Position numbers and translations under genes: made by a program. From Prevotella sp. (lineage in GTDB: Bacteria > Bacteroidota > Bacteroidia > Bacteroidales > Bacteroidaceae): 16,073 bases of DNA. Each line of letters opens with the position of its first letter. Positions within the stretch are counted from its first letter, which is position 1. Below, piece after piece: positions 1 through 8,532 of the stretch. The DNA is taken from NCBI GenBank assembly GCA_016291915.1, contig JAEEZP010000020.1:1-16073 (forward strand). The letters run 5' to 3'. Under the pieces are notes generated by a model. It was not told the origin of the DNA and made no database searches. It worked only from the letters and a program-made list of their open reading frames with translations.

Positions 1-2210
1 AATCGTCAGAAAAGGAGTTATATGTTCTGTTCAAAGATGCCAAAGGACAACTCCGCCAGACTCATGCAACAGACAAGTTTCGTCGTTTCAGTATGGATGA
101 GCCATGCAACAGTCCTCAATGGCTAGAAGACTATCGATTATTAAGCACTCTTCGCGACACGGTCATCATCGATGGCAAGCAACAGATTGGACAACTTATC
201 AGTATTAACAATGATGAGTTGCTCTCTATCCAACATCATTATAAATCCCTGCAGGATGACGCTTCACGCAGCAAAGAGCGGATGCACCAAGATGCAGAGA
301 AACTAAGTCCAATCCTACCCGCATCATTAAAAGCCACCCTCTCTGTAGACTGCTCCCTGCAGAAAAATATCAGTGATAAACTCATCGGTATCTTCTTTGA
401 GGATATCTCCTATGCGGCAGATGGTGGACTTTATGCAGAACTGATACAGAATCGTGATTTCGAGTACACAGAAAAGGATTATAACAACAAAGGTAAGGCA
501 TGGCATGCAACAACCGCTTGGAAGGGTGACTTGCAACTTGCTACCGATCATCCGCTTAGCATTCACAACCCACATCATATTCTCCTTAAGAACGGGAAGG
601 TATGGAACAAAGGATGGGATGGTATCTGTCTGAGAAAAGGAGAACAATATGATTTCTCCTGCTACCTCCGTAATATAGACTGCAAGAAGAAGCAAATCCG
701 TATCTCACTCGTGCGGATTGACAATGGGCAACCTATCCAGACCGTCAGTACGAGTGCCTCAGCTATTACATCAAAATCGAAGGAATGGACCCGTTATAAG
801 ACTACGTTTATCGCCAATGAGGACTGTAATGATGCCTGTCTGCTGATAGAGGGACTCAAAAAAGGTACGATGGCCATCGACATGGTGAGTTTATTTCCCC
901 ATGACACCTATAAAGGACATGGACTGCGCAAAGACCTTGCACAAGCAATAGCTGCCTTGCATCCTAAGTTCGTACGGTTTCCGGGAGGTTGTATGAGTCA
1001 TGGTCAAGGTATTGACAATATCTATCATTGGAGCGAGACCATCGGTCCATGGCAAGACCGAAAGCCCGATATGAATATCTGGCGTTACCACCAGACACGT
1101 GGTTTAGGCTTTTATGAGTATTTCCAATGGTGCGAAGACATGGAGGCAGAACCTCTTCCAGTTCTTGCTGCTGGTGTTCCTTGTCAGAATTCACAAGCTG
1201 ATGCCCGTGGTATGGGTGGACAGCAAGGAGGTATTCCGATGGCCGAGATGCAAACCTATATCGATGAGATTTTACATCTAATTGAATGGGCAAATGCTGA
1301 TGCCAATACAAATGAATGGGCAAAGAAACGTGCTGAGGCAGGGCATCCCGAACCCTTCCACCTTAAATATATAGGTATCGGCAATGAGGATTTGGTCAGT
1401 ACCACTTTCGAAGAACGCTACGAGATGATTACCAAAGCCATCCATGAGCGATATCCCGATATCATCATCTGTGGTACAGCTGGACCTTTCCATACACCCT
1501 CAAGCGACTATATAGAAGGCTGGCGCTTCAACAACGCACATCCGGACTTGGCACAGATGGTGGATGAGCATTATTATGAGAGTACGGGATGGTTTTTAAA
1601 TCATCAGGATTACTACGATCATTACGACCGCACGAAGGCTAAGGTATATCTTGGTGAGTGGAGCAGCAACAGCGACAAGCGGCGCAGTGATGTAGAATGT
1701 GCCCTCACTGAAGCTATCTACCTCTGTAATGTAGAGCGCAACGGAGATATCGTGGCGATGACCAGTTATGCTCCCCTGCTCTGTCATGAGAAACATAAAA
1801 ACTGGGATCCCGACATGATCTATTTCGACAATGAGCATGTTACTCTCACACCCAGCTATGAGACACAACGACTCTTCGGTACTTACAGCGGTAACACGTA
1901 TATCCCTACCACATGGCAGATCAATACCGATCATTCGTTTACCGATAGTGTGAAGAAACAGATAGGCCGCCGCCTCGTTGCATCATTGGTAAAGGACACT
2001 AAATCAGGAAAAAGTTATCTCCGACTGATAAACGCACTACCCATTGCCACAGAGATAGATCTTCAGGGACTTACCTTACCCGATGAGTATCTATATGAAG
2101 AACTAAGCGGTAAGCCCAGTGATATACAAGTCAGCACCCAACTCATAAAAACTAAAGGAACAAGGTCCATCAAGATGCCACCTTATTCCTTTAGAGTGAT
2201 TGTGCTATAA
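1..2210 (+). CDS. GH51 alpha-L-arabinofuranosidase, probable GH43-GH51 fusion (5' end outside window)
   Basis: Likely removes terminal alpha-L-arabinofuranosyl units from arabinan or arabinoxylan. The frame is open from base 3 through the left edge, so the gene starts upstream; ATG 93 (used for numbering) gives no signal peptide. Residues about 96-125 (GIFFEDISYAADGGLYAE) are the usual GH51 opening, followed by a carbohydrate-binding-like beta domain (about 135-270) and the catalytic barrel. E432 in GIGNED is the probable acid/base and E522 in LGEWSS the probable nucleophile. Before GH51, the stretch ELYVLFKDAKGQLRQ and the tail VIIDGKQQIGQL resemble the last blade and C-terminal tail of GH43 proteins, so the whole protein may be bifunctional; this is inference. 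A C-terminal beta domain follows, to the stop at 2208-2210. The gene converges on susA with 4 bp between stops and has no evident link to starch use. GH51 is fairly sure, the fusion moderate. Confidence 0.85.
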   Translation, partial: SSEKELYVLFKDAKGQLRQTHATDKFRRFSMDEPCNSPQWLEDYRLLSTLRDTVIIDGKQQIGQLISINNDELLSIQHHYKSLQDDASRSKERMHQDAEKLSPILPASLKATLSVDCSLQKNISDKLIGIFFEDISYAADGGLYAELIQNRDFEYTEKDYNNKGKAWHATTAWKGDLQLATDHPLSIHNPHHILLKNGKVWNKGWDGICLRKGEQYDFSCYLRNIDCKKKQIRISLVRIDNGQPIQTVSTSASAITSKSKEWTRYKTTFIANEDCNDACLLIEGLKKGTMAIDMVSLFPHDTYKGHGLRKDLAQAIAALHPKFVRFPGGCMSHGQGIDNIYHWSETIGPWQDRKPDMNIWRYHQTRGLGFYEYFQWCEDMEAEPLPVLAAGVPCQNSQADARGMGGQQGGIPMAEMQTYIDEILHLIEWANADANTNEWAKKRAEAGHPEPFHLKYIGIGNEDLVSTTFEERYEMITKAIHERYPDIIICGTAGPFHTPSSDYIEGWRFNNAHPDLAQMVDEHYYESTGWFLNHQDYYDHYDRTKAKVYLGEWSSNSDKRRSDVECALTEAIYLCNVERNGDIVAMTSYAPLLCHEKHKNWDPDMIYFDNEHVTLTPSYETQRLFGTYSGNTYIPTTWQINTDHSFTDSVKKQIGRRLVASLVKDTKSGKSYLRLINALPIATEIDLQGLTLPDEYLYEELSGKPSDIQVSTQLIKTKGTRSIKMPPYSFRVIVL

Positions 2211-2214
2211 CTGA

Positions 2215-4158
2215 CTAAAAGTCCAGAATCATCGTCTGTCGTGGTGCTAAAGGAATATCCTTCAGTAAGCTGACAGTCTTACCTGTGGTGATATCCTCAG
2301 CTTCCGTCTGCTCTTCAATCAGTTCTTTATAGCGTTTAATATCTACCTTCGTCGGCTTAGAGGTACCGTTGATGATCGTCATCACCACATGACGATGCCA
2401 CCGACGTGCTACAACATATACTCCGTTATACGGAATAAACTGTGTCTGATAACCACGCACGATCGTCTCATTGCCGTTACGCCAGTGCAAGATCCTGCTG
2501 AGCCAGTCGAACATGGCATTTTCTTCTGCAGTCCTGCCCGCCTTAGTAAAGGCATTACGCTGATCTCCGGGGAACCCTCCGGGGAAATCCTTACGCACAT
2601 TACCATCTGTCACTTCCTTCGTGCCGTTCATCATTATCTCTGTTCCATAATACAATTGGGGGATACGACGAACCGTCAACAACAGTGCTAATGCCTGTTT
2701 CAGAGCCATATCATCTTTTCCGTTGCCTAAGAAACGATCCGTATCATGATTATCGATGAAAGCCATCACATGAGTGGGATCTGGATACAGGTAATCATAG
2801 CAGAAAGAGTTATACAGACGATTGAAGCCATTCCACCAGGCATCAGTCTCCTCATGCTTGGCTAAACTCAGACGATCAAAGAAGGCAAAGTCCATAACCG
2901 TCTTGAGATAACTGTCATGGTCTGCCACCTTACTACCTTTCTGCCACGATGCCGTATAGGCAGGTTCGGTGACCCATGTCTCTCCCACTACATTGAAATT
3001 AGGATATTCCTCATCAAGCGTCTTCATCCACTGTGCCATACCATCGGCGAAAGCATAAGGGTATGTATCCATACGGATGCCATCGATACCTACTGTCTCT
3101 ATCCACCAGATGGAGTTCTGTATCAGATATTTCATCACATGTGGATTACGCTGATTCAGGTCGGGCATCGTTGGAACGAACCATCCTTCTACCGTCTCCT
3201 TCAAGTCAACCTCAGAGGCATATGGATCTTTCACTGGTGTCAGCTTATAACTGGTCTGCTGGAATTTGGCATTGGGAACGGATGTGCCCTTTGAATCCAC
3301 CAACCATTCCGGCAGGTTAAACCAGTCTTTGCTCGGTTGGTCTGCTACCCAGGGATGCTCAAAGCCGCAGTGATTGAAGATCATATCCATCACCACCTTC
3401 AGACCTTTCTGATGAGCCTCATCCACTAACCTGCGGTAATCCGCATTTGTACCGAAGCGCGGATCCACCCGATAGTAGTCGGTTGTCGCATACCCGTGGT
3501 AAGTACTGTATCCTGCCTCATTGTCAGGAGAGTTATTCTCCAACACCGGTGTCAGCCACAAGGCTGTAACACCTAACTCATTGAAATAGTCGAGATGCTG
3601 ACGGATACCTTCCAGATCACCACCATGACGGAGAGAGGGTTGTGAACGGTCAACGACATATGTGTTCAGACTCATCAGCCGGGCATCATCAGCATTTTTC
3701 ACCTTCTTCCCCTTCAGTGCTTTTGCCTTCTCTACATACTGACCACTTGAGGCAAAACGGTCGGGCATCAGCATGTACAACACATCATAGATACTGAATC
3801 CCTCACGTTTATCACCACTCATCTCACGGTTTTTTAACTGATAGTTAACAGTCGTACGAGCTTTTCCTTTCGTAAATACCAAAGGCATCGTTCCTGCCTG
3901 CGCACCCTTCATGTCTAGATAGACCAAGAGATAGTTCGGACTGTCTAAGCGCACTATTTTCTCCATCTTCACACCAGGATAGTTGACCGATACCTCAGCA
4001 TCACGGATACCCTCACCATAGACCATCAACTGCAACTGTGCATCTTTCATACCCACATACCAGTCGGTAGGATCGATACGGTTGACGGAGAACTTGGGGG
4101 CAGCAGTCATTCCCACAGCCACTATCAACCCTGCAAATAATAATAGTAATCTCTTCAT
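2215..4158 (-). CDS. susA: Periplasmic neopullulanase/cyclomaltodextrinase, SusA-like (GH13)
   Basis: Hydrolyses alpha-1,4 links of maltodextrins or pullulan in the periplasm, as SusA does in Bacteroides. A start 27 bp upstream (ATG at 4185) is possible, but the ATG at 4156-4158 puts a clean signal peptide at the N terminus (MKRLLLLFAGLIVAVGMTAA, then PKF), so I chose it: 647 residues, near the 617 of B. thetaiotaomicron SusA. An N-terminal beta domain of the cyclomaltodextrinase type (about 22-120) precedes the GH13 barrel. Conserved pieces are DMIFNH (region I), MPDLNQ (region V), GIRMDT with nucleophile D364, VVGETW with acid E393, and FIDNHDTDR with D472. The C-terminal beta domain ends in PRQTMILDF. 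It is last in the minus-strand enzyme operon, but a 237-bp repeat-rich gap separates it from the pullulanase gene, so it may also have its own promoter. Family assignment is firm; exact substrate preference is inferred. Confidence 0.9.
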   Translation of the reverse strand: MKRLLLLFAGLIVAVGMTAAPKFSVNRIDPTDWYVGMKDAQLQLMVYGEGIRDAEVSVNYPGVKMEKIVRLDSPNYLLVYLDMKGAQAGTMPLVFTKGKARTTVNYQLKNREMSGDKREGFSIYDVLYMLMPDRFASSGQYVEKAKALKGKKVKNADDARLMSLNTYVVDRSQPSLRHGGDLEGIRQHLDYFNELGVTALWLTPVLENNSPDNEAGYSTYHGYATTDYYRVDPRFGTNADYRRLVDEAHQKGLKVVMDMIFNHCGFEHPWVADQPSKDWFNLPEWLVDSKGTSVPNAKFQQTSYKLTPVKDPYASEVDLKETVEGWFVPTMPDLNQRNPHVMKYLIQNSIWWIETVGIDGIRMDTYPYAFADGMAQWMKTLDEEYPNFNVVGETWVTEPAYTASWQKGSKVADHDSYLKTVMDFAFFDRLSLAKHEETDAWWNGFNRLYNSFCYDYLYPDPTHVMAFIDNHDTDRFLGNGKDDMALKQALALLLTVRRIPQLYYGTEIMMNGTKEVTDGNVRKDFPGGFPGDQRNAFTKAGRTAEENAMFDWLSRILHWRNGNETIVRGYQTQFIPYNGVYVVARRWHRHVVMTIINGTSKPTKVDIKRYKELIEEQTEAEDITTGKTVSLLKDIPLAPRQTMILDF

Positions 4159-4184
4159 ATTTTTATTCTTTATTACTTCTTCCA

Positions 4185-4260
4185 AATTCTCGAGAGAATT
4201 CAGGGCAAAAGGCCACCTTTTGCCGGGCTTTTAGTACCCTTTTCTCTTCAATTCTCGAGA
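4185..4260. repeat. Direct repeat pair AATTCTCGAGA flanking a hairpin
   Basis: An 11-base word, AATTCTCGAGA, occurs at 4185-4195 and again at 4250-4260. The first copy belongs to a longer inverted repeat, AATTCTC-GA-GAGAATT (4185-4200). The second holds the 10-base palindrome TTCTCGAGAA. The 54 bases between them carry a strong hairpin (listed separately). The arrangement resembles a small intergenic repeat element or a processed RNA structure in the susA leader. I do not recognise it as a named element. Confidence 0.6.
4204..4224. repeat. Perfect 9-bp inverted repeat (hairpin) upstream of susA
   Basis: GGCAAAAGG, loop CCA, CCTTTTGCC: a perfect 9-bp stem with a 3-base loop, 46 bp before the susA start. 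Neither strand shows a T-run directly after the stem, so it does not look like a standard intrinsic terminator. It could stabilise the susA transcript, or mark a repeat element. It lies in what is probably the susA 5' leader. Confidence 0.65.
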
Positions 4261-4267
4261 AAATCTG

Positions 4268-4284
4268 ATGTTGCTGCGCAACAT
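4268..4284. repeat. Inverted repeat ATGTTGC-TGC-GCAACAT
   Basis: Perfect 7-bp arms with a 3-base loop, directly next to the TGTCAACCT repeats. It has no T-tract. It may be a protein-binding site or an RNA hairpin in the gap between the pullulanase and susA genes. It is unlike the GCAAnCGnTTGC sites seen upstream of susC and malQ. Confidence 0.5.
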
Positions 4285-4366
4285 TGTCAACCTCGTGTCA
4301 ACCTTTGTCAACCTCCAACAGGTTGCAAAGCCGCTGCCACAAAGGGTTTTGACAACCTGACAACCT
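4285..4366. repeat. Iteron-like repeats TGTCAACCT / TGACAACCT
   Basis: TGTCAACCT occurs three times, at 4285-4293, 4296-4304 and 4306-4314, spaced 11 and 10 bp, about one helical turn. Two variants, TGACAACCT, follow at 4350-4358 and 4358-4366 and share one base. Between them is an opposite-strand fragment, CAGGTTGCAAAG. An AT-only inverted repeat, TATTTTT-GA-AAAAATA (4366-4381), adjoins the pullulanase stop. Evenly phased copies suggest a protein-binding array or a degenerate intergenic repeat. Function is unknown. Confidence 0.6.
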
Positions 4367-4395
4367 ATTTTTGAAAAAATACTGTATAAGAGAAT

Positions 4396-6285
4396 TTAAT
4401 TATGTATCATCAAGGCTGTCTGCGGAGCCACCCTCACCTCTTTGCCAGACACGGTTGTGATACCCTCTTCGTTGATAACACCCTCCTGACAGACAACGGT
4501 ATAGGACCCTTCTGGGATAGCGATTGTCTGCGATGTCTTATTGGCATTCAGCACAACGATGATATTCTTCCAGATATCACCGCCGGCATTATCTTTCAAT
4601 CGGAAAGCCACTACATTCTGCGGTACATCGAGGAACTCAAGATGCTGACGTACCAACTCAGCCTTACCGAGTCGGAAGGCAGGATGGTTCTTACGCAGTT
4701 GGATGAGTCGCTGGTAATATTGGAACACCTGCGGATAGCGCTGCAGATTGTTCCAATCGAGGTGATTGACACTGTCGGGCGACTCAAAACTGTTGTGTAC
4801 GCCCTTCTTATTACGCAACATCTCCTCACCGCTCAACATGAAGGGTACACCCTGAGAAGTGAACACTGCCGTCTGTGCTAACAGATCCAAGCGTATCAGT
4901 TCTTCTTCTGTGATGCCGGGGATAGACGTACGCAGACGGTCGGTCAGACACATATCGTCGTGACAGCTCACATACGCAATCATCTGCGTTGGCTCCAGCG
5001 CCCATACCTCTTTACTATAGTTCACCTTCGACATATCCACCTGGGGATGTGCCACACCACCCACGATACCAAACTTCACGCTCTCCTCCTCACCGGGCAG
5101 TCCGGCTAAGAACGCGCCCTTGGTATCATCTGAGAACGGACCGCGCAAGCCGTCACGCAACTCATCAGAAAAAGCAGCGATGGTAGGCATCTGATTAATA
5201 TGGTTCTTAGTAGCCAACAGCTCTGCCGGATAGGCGCAACTGCCGGCGCTCCACCCTTCGCCGTAGATAAAGATAGAGGGATCGATCTTATTCACCTCCG
5301 CACGGATGGTGTTCATCGTCTCGATATCATGGACACCCATCAGGTCGAAGCGGAATCCGTCGATATGATATTCGTTGATCCAGTATTTCACGCTCTCTAT
5401 CATAAAGCGGCGCATCATCGGCTTGTCAGAAGCCGTCTCATTGCCACAGCCAGAGCCGTTGGAGTAAGTGCTATCAGCATTCTTTCGATAGTAATAATCG
5501 GGATAAGTCTTTTGGAAGTTAGAATGCTCGATATCATAAGTATGGTTGTATACCACATCAAGGACAACTCGTATACCAGCCTGATGCAGCGCCTGTACCA
5601 TCTGCTTGAACTCGCGGATGCGGCACATCGGATCATAGGGATCCGTGGAATAACTACCGTCGGGTACGTTGTAGTTTACCGGATCATATCCCCAGTTGTA
5701 TTTATTATCACTGAGTTTTGTCTCATCTACGGACCCGAAATCATAACTGGGAAGAATATGGATCGCGTTCACACCTAATGATTTCAAGTGATTGATCGCT
5801 TTCTCTTCTGTCAGTGCCAGGAATTTCCCTTTATGCTCCAATCCCGAAGAAGGATCAATGGAGAAGTCGCGGTGATGCATCTCGTAGATAACAAGATCTG
5901 CTGGTGATGCCACTGCCGGACGCACATCCTTGTCCCATCCTTCCGGATTGGTTTCTTTCATATCGATGATAGCACCTTGTTGACCATTTATACCTACCGC
6001 CTTGGCAAAGACACCGGGAGATGACTGTCCATCAACGACAAAGGTATAGTTCTTACCCTTTTGGTCACCCTTCATCGTAGCTGTCCAGATACTGTCATTC
6101 ATAAGGGTCATCGGAATACTGTCTTCACCTACCACCACGTAACATTCCGCATTTGCAGGTGCAAAGAGTTTAAACACCGTCTCGCTCGGTGAGTAAGTCA
6201 TCTCATCAAAACAAAATTCCTCCTGCTTCGGACTCGTACAACCTAACGTTAAAGCAGCGACTCCATACATAATAAACTTCTTCAT
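4396..6285 (-). CDS. pulA: Type I pullulanase, lipoprotein (GH13)
   Basis: Debranching enzyme that hydrolyses alpha-1,6 links in pullulan, glycogen or starch fragments. The 629-residue protein begins MKKFIMYGVAALTLGC, a lipoprotein-type signal with C16 as likely lipidated residue (the -3 and -2 residues, T and L, are non-standard), followed by TSPKQEE. That places it in the outer membrane, possibly facing outward. A CBM48-like beta domain (about 30-110) precedes the barrel. The pullulanase marker YNWGYDP is at 196-202. Catalytic residues are D314 in GFRFDLMG, E343 in YGEGW and D443 in YVSCHDDM. The C-terminal beta domain ends in APQTALMIHN. Its start lies 1 bp after the susB stop, so the two are surely co-transcribed. 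As the only lipoprotein enzyme here it may partly fill the place of surface amylase SusG, but the motifs say debranching enzyme, not amylase. Confidence 0.9.
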   Translation of the reverse strand: MKKFIMYGVAALTLGCTSPKQEEFCFDEMTYSPSETVFKLFAPANAECYVVVGEDSIPMTLMNDSIWTATMKGDQKGKNYTFVVDGQSSPGVFAKAVGINGQQGAIIDMKETNPEGWDKDVRPAVASPADLVIYEMHHRDFSIDPSSGLEHKGKFLALTEEKAINHLKSLGVNAIHILPSYDFGSVDETKLSDNKYNWGYDPVNYNVPDGSYSTDPYDPMCRIREFKQMVQALHQAGIRVVLDVVYNHTYDIEHSNFQKTYPDYYYRKNADSTYSNGSGCGNETASDKPMMRRFMIESVKYWINEYHIDGFRFDLMGVHDIETMNTIRAEVNKIDPSIFIYGEGWSAGSCAYPAELLATKNHINQMPTIAAFSDELRDGLRGPFSDDTKGAFLAGLPGEEESVKFGIVGGVAHPQVDMSKVNYSKEVWALEPTQMIAYVSCHDDMCLTDRLRTSIPGITEEELIRLDLLAQTAVFTSQGVPFMLSGEEMLRNKKGVHNSFESPDSVNHLDWNNLQRYPQVFQYYQRLIQLRKNHPAFRLGKAELVRQHLEFLDVPQNVVAFRLKDNAGGDIWKNIIVVLNANKTSQTIAIPEGSYTVVCQEGVINEEGITTVSGKEVRVAPQTALMIHN

Positions 6286-6286
6286 T

Positions 6287-8506
6287 CTACTTAGCTATTA
6301 ACGACACAGCGAAACCGCCGCCGGGTGCCTCCGTCAGTTTCAGCGTATCACCCTGCTTAACGGTCTTCTTGGAAATCACATAAGCCTTGGGATTATGCTC
6401 ATAGTGCGCATCCTTGGCATCCGCATAGATGGTACAGTCATACTTCTTTCCTTTATCGAGAAAGTCGAGTTTGATAACCGACTTATGACCGTTCTCGTCA
6501 CACTTACCGCCGATAAACCAGTTATCAGTACCCTTTGCCTTACGGGCAACGGTGATATAGTCGGCCGGTTCTGCCTCCAGATATTTTGAATCGTCCCAGT
6601 CACATGCTACATCCTTGATAAACTGGAAGGCATCCATAAACTTCGCATAGTTCTCCGGCAGGTCGGCAGCCATCTGCAACGGACTATACATTGTGACATA
6701 AAGGGCTAATTGTCCGACGAGTGTAGTATGCACAAAATTGGGATTGTCACTCCAAGTCTTCAACTGTGTCTCGAGGATACCCGGTGTGAAGTCCATCGGA
6801 CCACCCTGCAGTCGTGTAAACGGAAGGATCACCGTATGGTCGGGTCTGCTACCGCCGAAAGCCTCATACTCCGTGCCACGAGCACTCTCATTACCTACCA
6901 GATTTGGATAAGTACGGCACAATCCTGTCGGACGTGTCGCCTCATGACCGTTCACCATGATATGATGCTTTGCCGCCTCCTTGAGCACATAGAGGTAATG
7001 GTTGTTCATCGACTGAGAATAATGATGGTCGCCACGCGGGATGATATCGCCCACATATCCGGTCTTCACAGCATCATAACCATATTTATTCATCAGTTTA
7101 TAGGCATCCTTGATATGCCGTTCATAGTTCTGAGTAGAGGAAGAAGTCTCATGATGCATCAACAGTTTGACACCTTTGCTATGAGCATAGTCATTCAACA
7201 TTTTAATATCAAAATCAGGATAAGGTGTTACGAAATCGAAGACATCACGTTTCCATAGGTTGGCCCAGTCCTCCCAACCGATATTCCAACCTTCTACGAG
7301 CACCTGATCAAGACCGTTCTCTGCAGCGAAGTCGATATAACGCTTCACTTTCTCATTATTGGCGGCATGACGACCGTTAGGCTTCACACGCTTCCAATCC
7401 ACCTTATCTATATATACAGAGGGATAGTCATCGGTATAGTTCCACGCGCTCTTTCCCACGATCATTTCCCACCATACACCGCAGTATTTGGTTGGATGGA
7501 TCCACGATGTATCCTCAATCTTACACGGCTCGTTAAGATTCAGGATAAGATTGGACGAGAGCATGTCACGGGCATCGTCGGAAACGATGACGGTACGCCA
7601 GGGTGTTGTGCATGGTGTCTGCATACATCCTTTCAGGCCTGTAGCATCGGGAGTCAGATGACTCACGAAAGTAAAGGGCGCAGGCAGCGGATACCTTGAG
7701 GATGTAGGATTAGGAGTACGAGCATTACTGTTTCCCATCAGTTTGTTCGTCAATGCCTTTGTCTGCGCATCGACCAGTTCGAGGTGCATGGTGGCATAGT
7801 CGGCGCAGGCAGCCTCATGAATATTGATATACAGACCCTCATCCGTCTTCATCTGCAGGGAGGTCTGCACACCTGTCTCAGAGAATACCGCTACTGAAGA
7901 GTTGCCCCAGTTGACAGCACTCTTAAAACGTTCACGGATACCGGACAGACGAGTCTCTTGTGTTTCCTGCTCTTGGGTATCATAATCACCGGGTAACCAC
8001 CAGGCGATATGATCACCTGTCATGGCAAACTCCGTCCGCTCTTCCTCAATAAGGAAATAATTGAGTTCTTTCTGCTGCGGGAACTCGTAACGCAGTCCCA
8101 TTCCGTCATCGTAAACCCTGAAACGGATGATGATCGTACGATGCTGTTCACGGATATCCTGGTCTAACGTCACCGCCATCTCGTTATAATGGTTACGGAT
8201 GGTTGCCGTCTCGCCCCATACTGGCTTCCAAGTCTCGTCAAAAGTGCTGTTTTCCACCTTCGCAACCTTAAAACCATCCATCAGGTCGGTTTCTTTCATG
8301 CCCTTGCTCGCATGTTTGTCTTTGGCCAGCTCCAAGCCCAAGTGTGACGGTTTGACAACAGTCTTGCCTTTGTACGTCATCTCATACTGTGGACGGGAGC
8401 CATCGAGTGAGAAGGCCACCTCCACCTGCCCATTCGGTGATGTAACACGTTGTGCCATAACCGCTAATGGTAACAAAATACCTATCAACAAGAATACTCT
8501 CTTCAT
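6287..8506 (-). CDS. susB: GH97 alpha-glucosidase, SusB-like, inverting type
   Basis: Releases glucose from the non-reducing end of malto-oligosaccharides in the periplasm. Signal peptide MKRVFLLIGILLPLAVMAQ is probably cut after Q19; no lipobox cysteine. At 739 residues it matches the 738 of B. thetaiotaomicron SusB. Domains follow the GH97 pattern: N-terminal beta-sandwich (about 20-290), catalytic barrel (about 300-620), C-terminal beta domain. Glutamates at 405 (LVEGWN), 453 (MHHETS), 522 (VNGHEA) and 546 (RGTEYEA) have the same spacing as SusB E391, E439, E508 and E532 as I recall them. E546 would be the general acid, with E453 and E522 on the base/calcium side. Retaining GH97 members use an aspartate nucleophile instead, so the inverting mechanism is supported. 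It sits 26 bp after malQ and 1 bp before the pullulanase gene. Confidence 0.95.
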   Translation of the reverse strand: MKRVFLLIGILLPLAVMAQRVTSPNGQVEVAFSLDGSRPQYEMTYKGKTVVKPSHLGLELAKDKHASKGMKETDLMDGFKVAKVENSTFDETWKPVWGETATIRNHYNEMAVTLDQDIREQHRTIIIRFRVYDDGMGLRYEFPQQKELNYFLIEEERTEFAMTGDHIAWWLPGDYDTQEQETQETRLSGIRERFKSAVNWGNSSVAVFSETGVQTSLQMKTDEGLYINIHEAACADYATMHLELVDAQTKALTNKLMGNSNARTPNPTSSRYPLPAPFTFVSHLTPDATGLKGCMQTPCTTPWRTVIVSDDARDMLSSNLILNLNEPCKIEDTSWIHPTKYCGVWWEMIVGKSAWNYTDDYPSVYIDKVDWKRVKPNGRHAANNEKVKRYIDFAAENGLDQVLVEGWNIGWEDWANLWKRDVFDFVTPYPDFDIKMLNDYAHSKGVKLLMHHETSSSTQNYERHIKDAYKLMNKYGYDAVKTGYVGDIIPRGDHHYSQSMNNHYLYVLKEAAKHHIMVNGHEATRPTGLCRTYPNLVGNESARGTEYEAFGGSRPDHTVILPFTRLQGGPMDFTPGILETQLKTWSDNPNFVHTTLVGQLALYVTMYSPLQMAADLPENYAKFMDAFQFIKDVACDWDDSKYLEAEPADYITVARKAKGTDNWFIGGKCDENGHKSVIKLDFLDKGKKYDCTIYADAKDAHYEHNPKAYVISKKTVKQGDTLKLTEAPGGGFAVSLIAK

Positions 8507-8532
8507 ATTATATGTATCATTAATTCAATTAT

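Noticed and set aside
4159..4185. Upstream ATG (MEEVIKNKN) as the susA start
   Set aside because: It would place nine charged residues before the signal peptide; the internal ATG gives a standard export signal.
4204..4224. Hairpin as an intrinsic terminator after the pullulanase gene or antisense
   Set aside because: Stem is strong but no T-run follows on either strand; it also lies nearer susA than the pullulanase stop.
4285..4366. TGTCAACCT repeats as a CRISPR array or replication origin
   Set aside because: Units are only 9 bp with 1-2 bp spacing, no spacers, and no cas or replication gene lies near.
5200..5778. 192-residue plus-strand open frame inside the pullulanase gene
   Set aside because: It lies fully antisense to a clear GH13 gene with intact catalytic motifs, and its own translation has no recognisable fold.
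6710..7258. 182-residue plus-strand open frame inside susB
   Set aside because: Antisense shadow of the GH97 barrel; the composition is irregular and no motif is visible.
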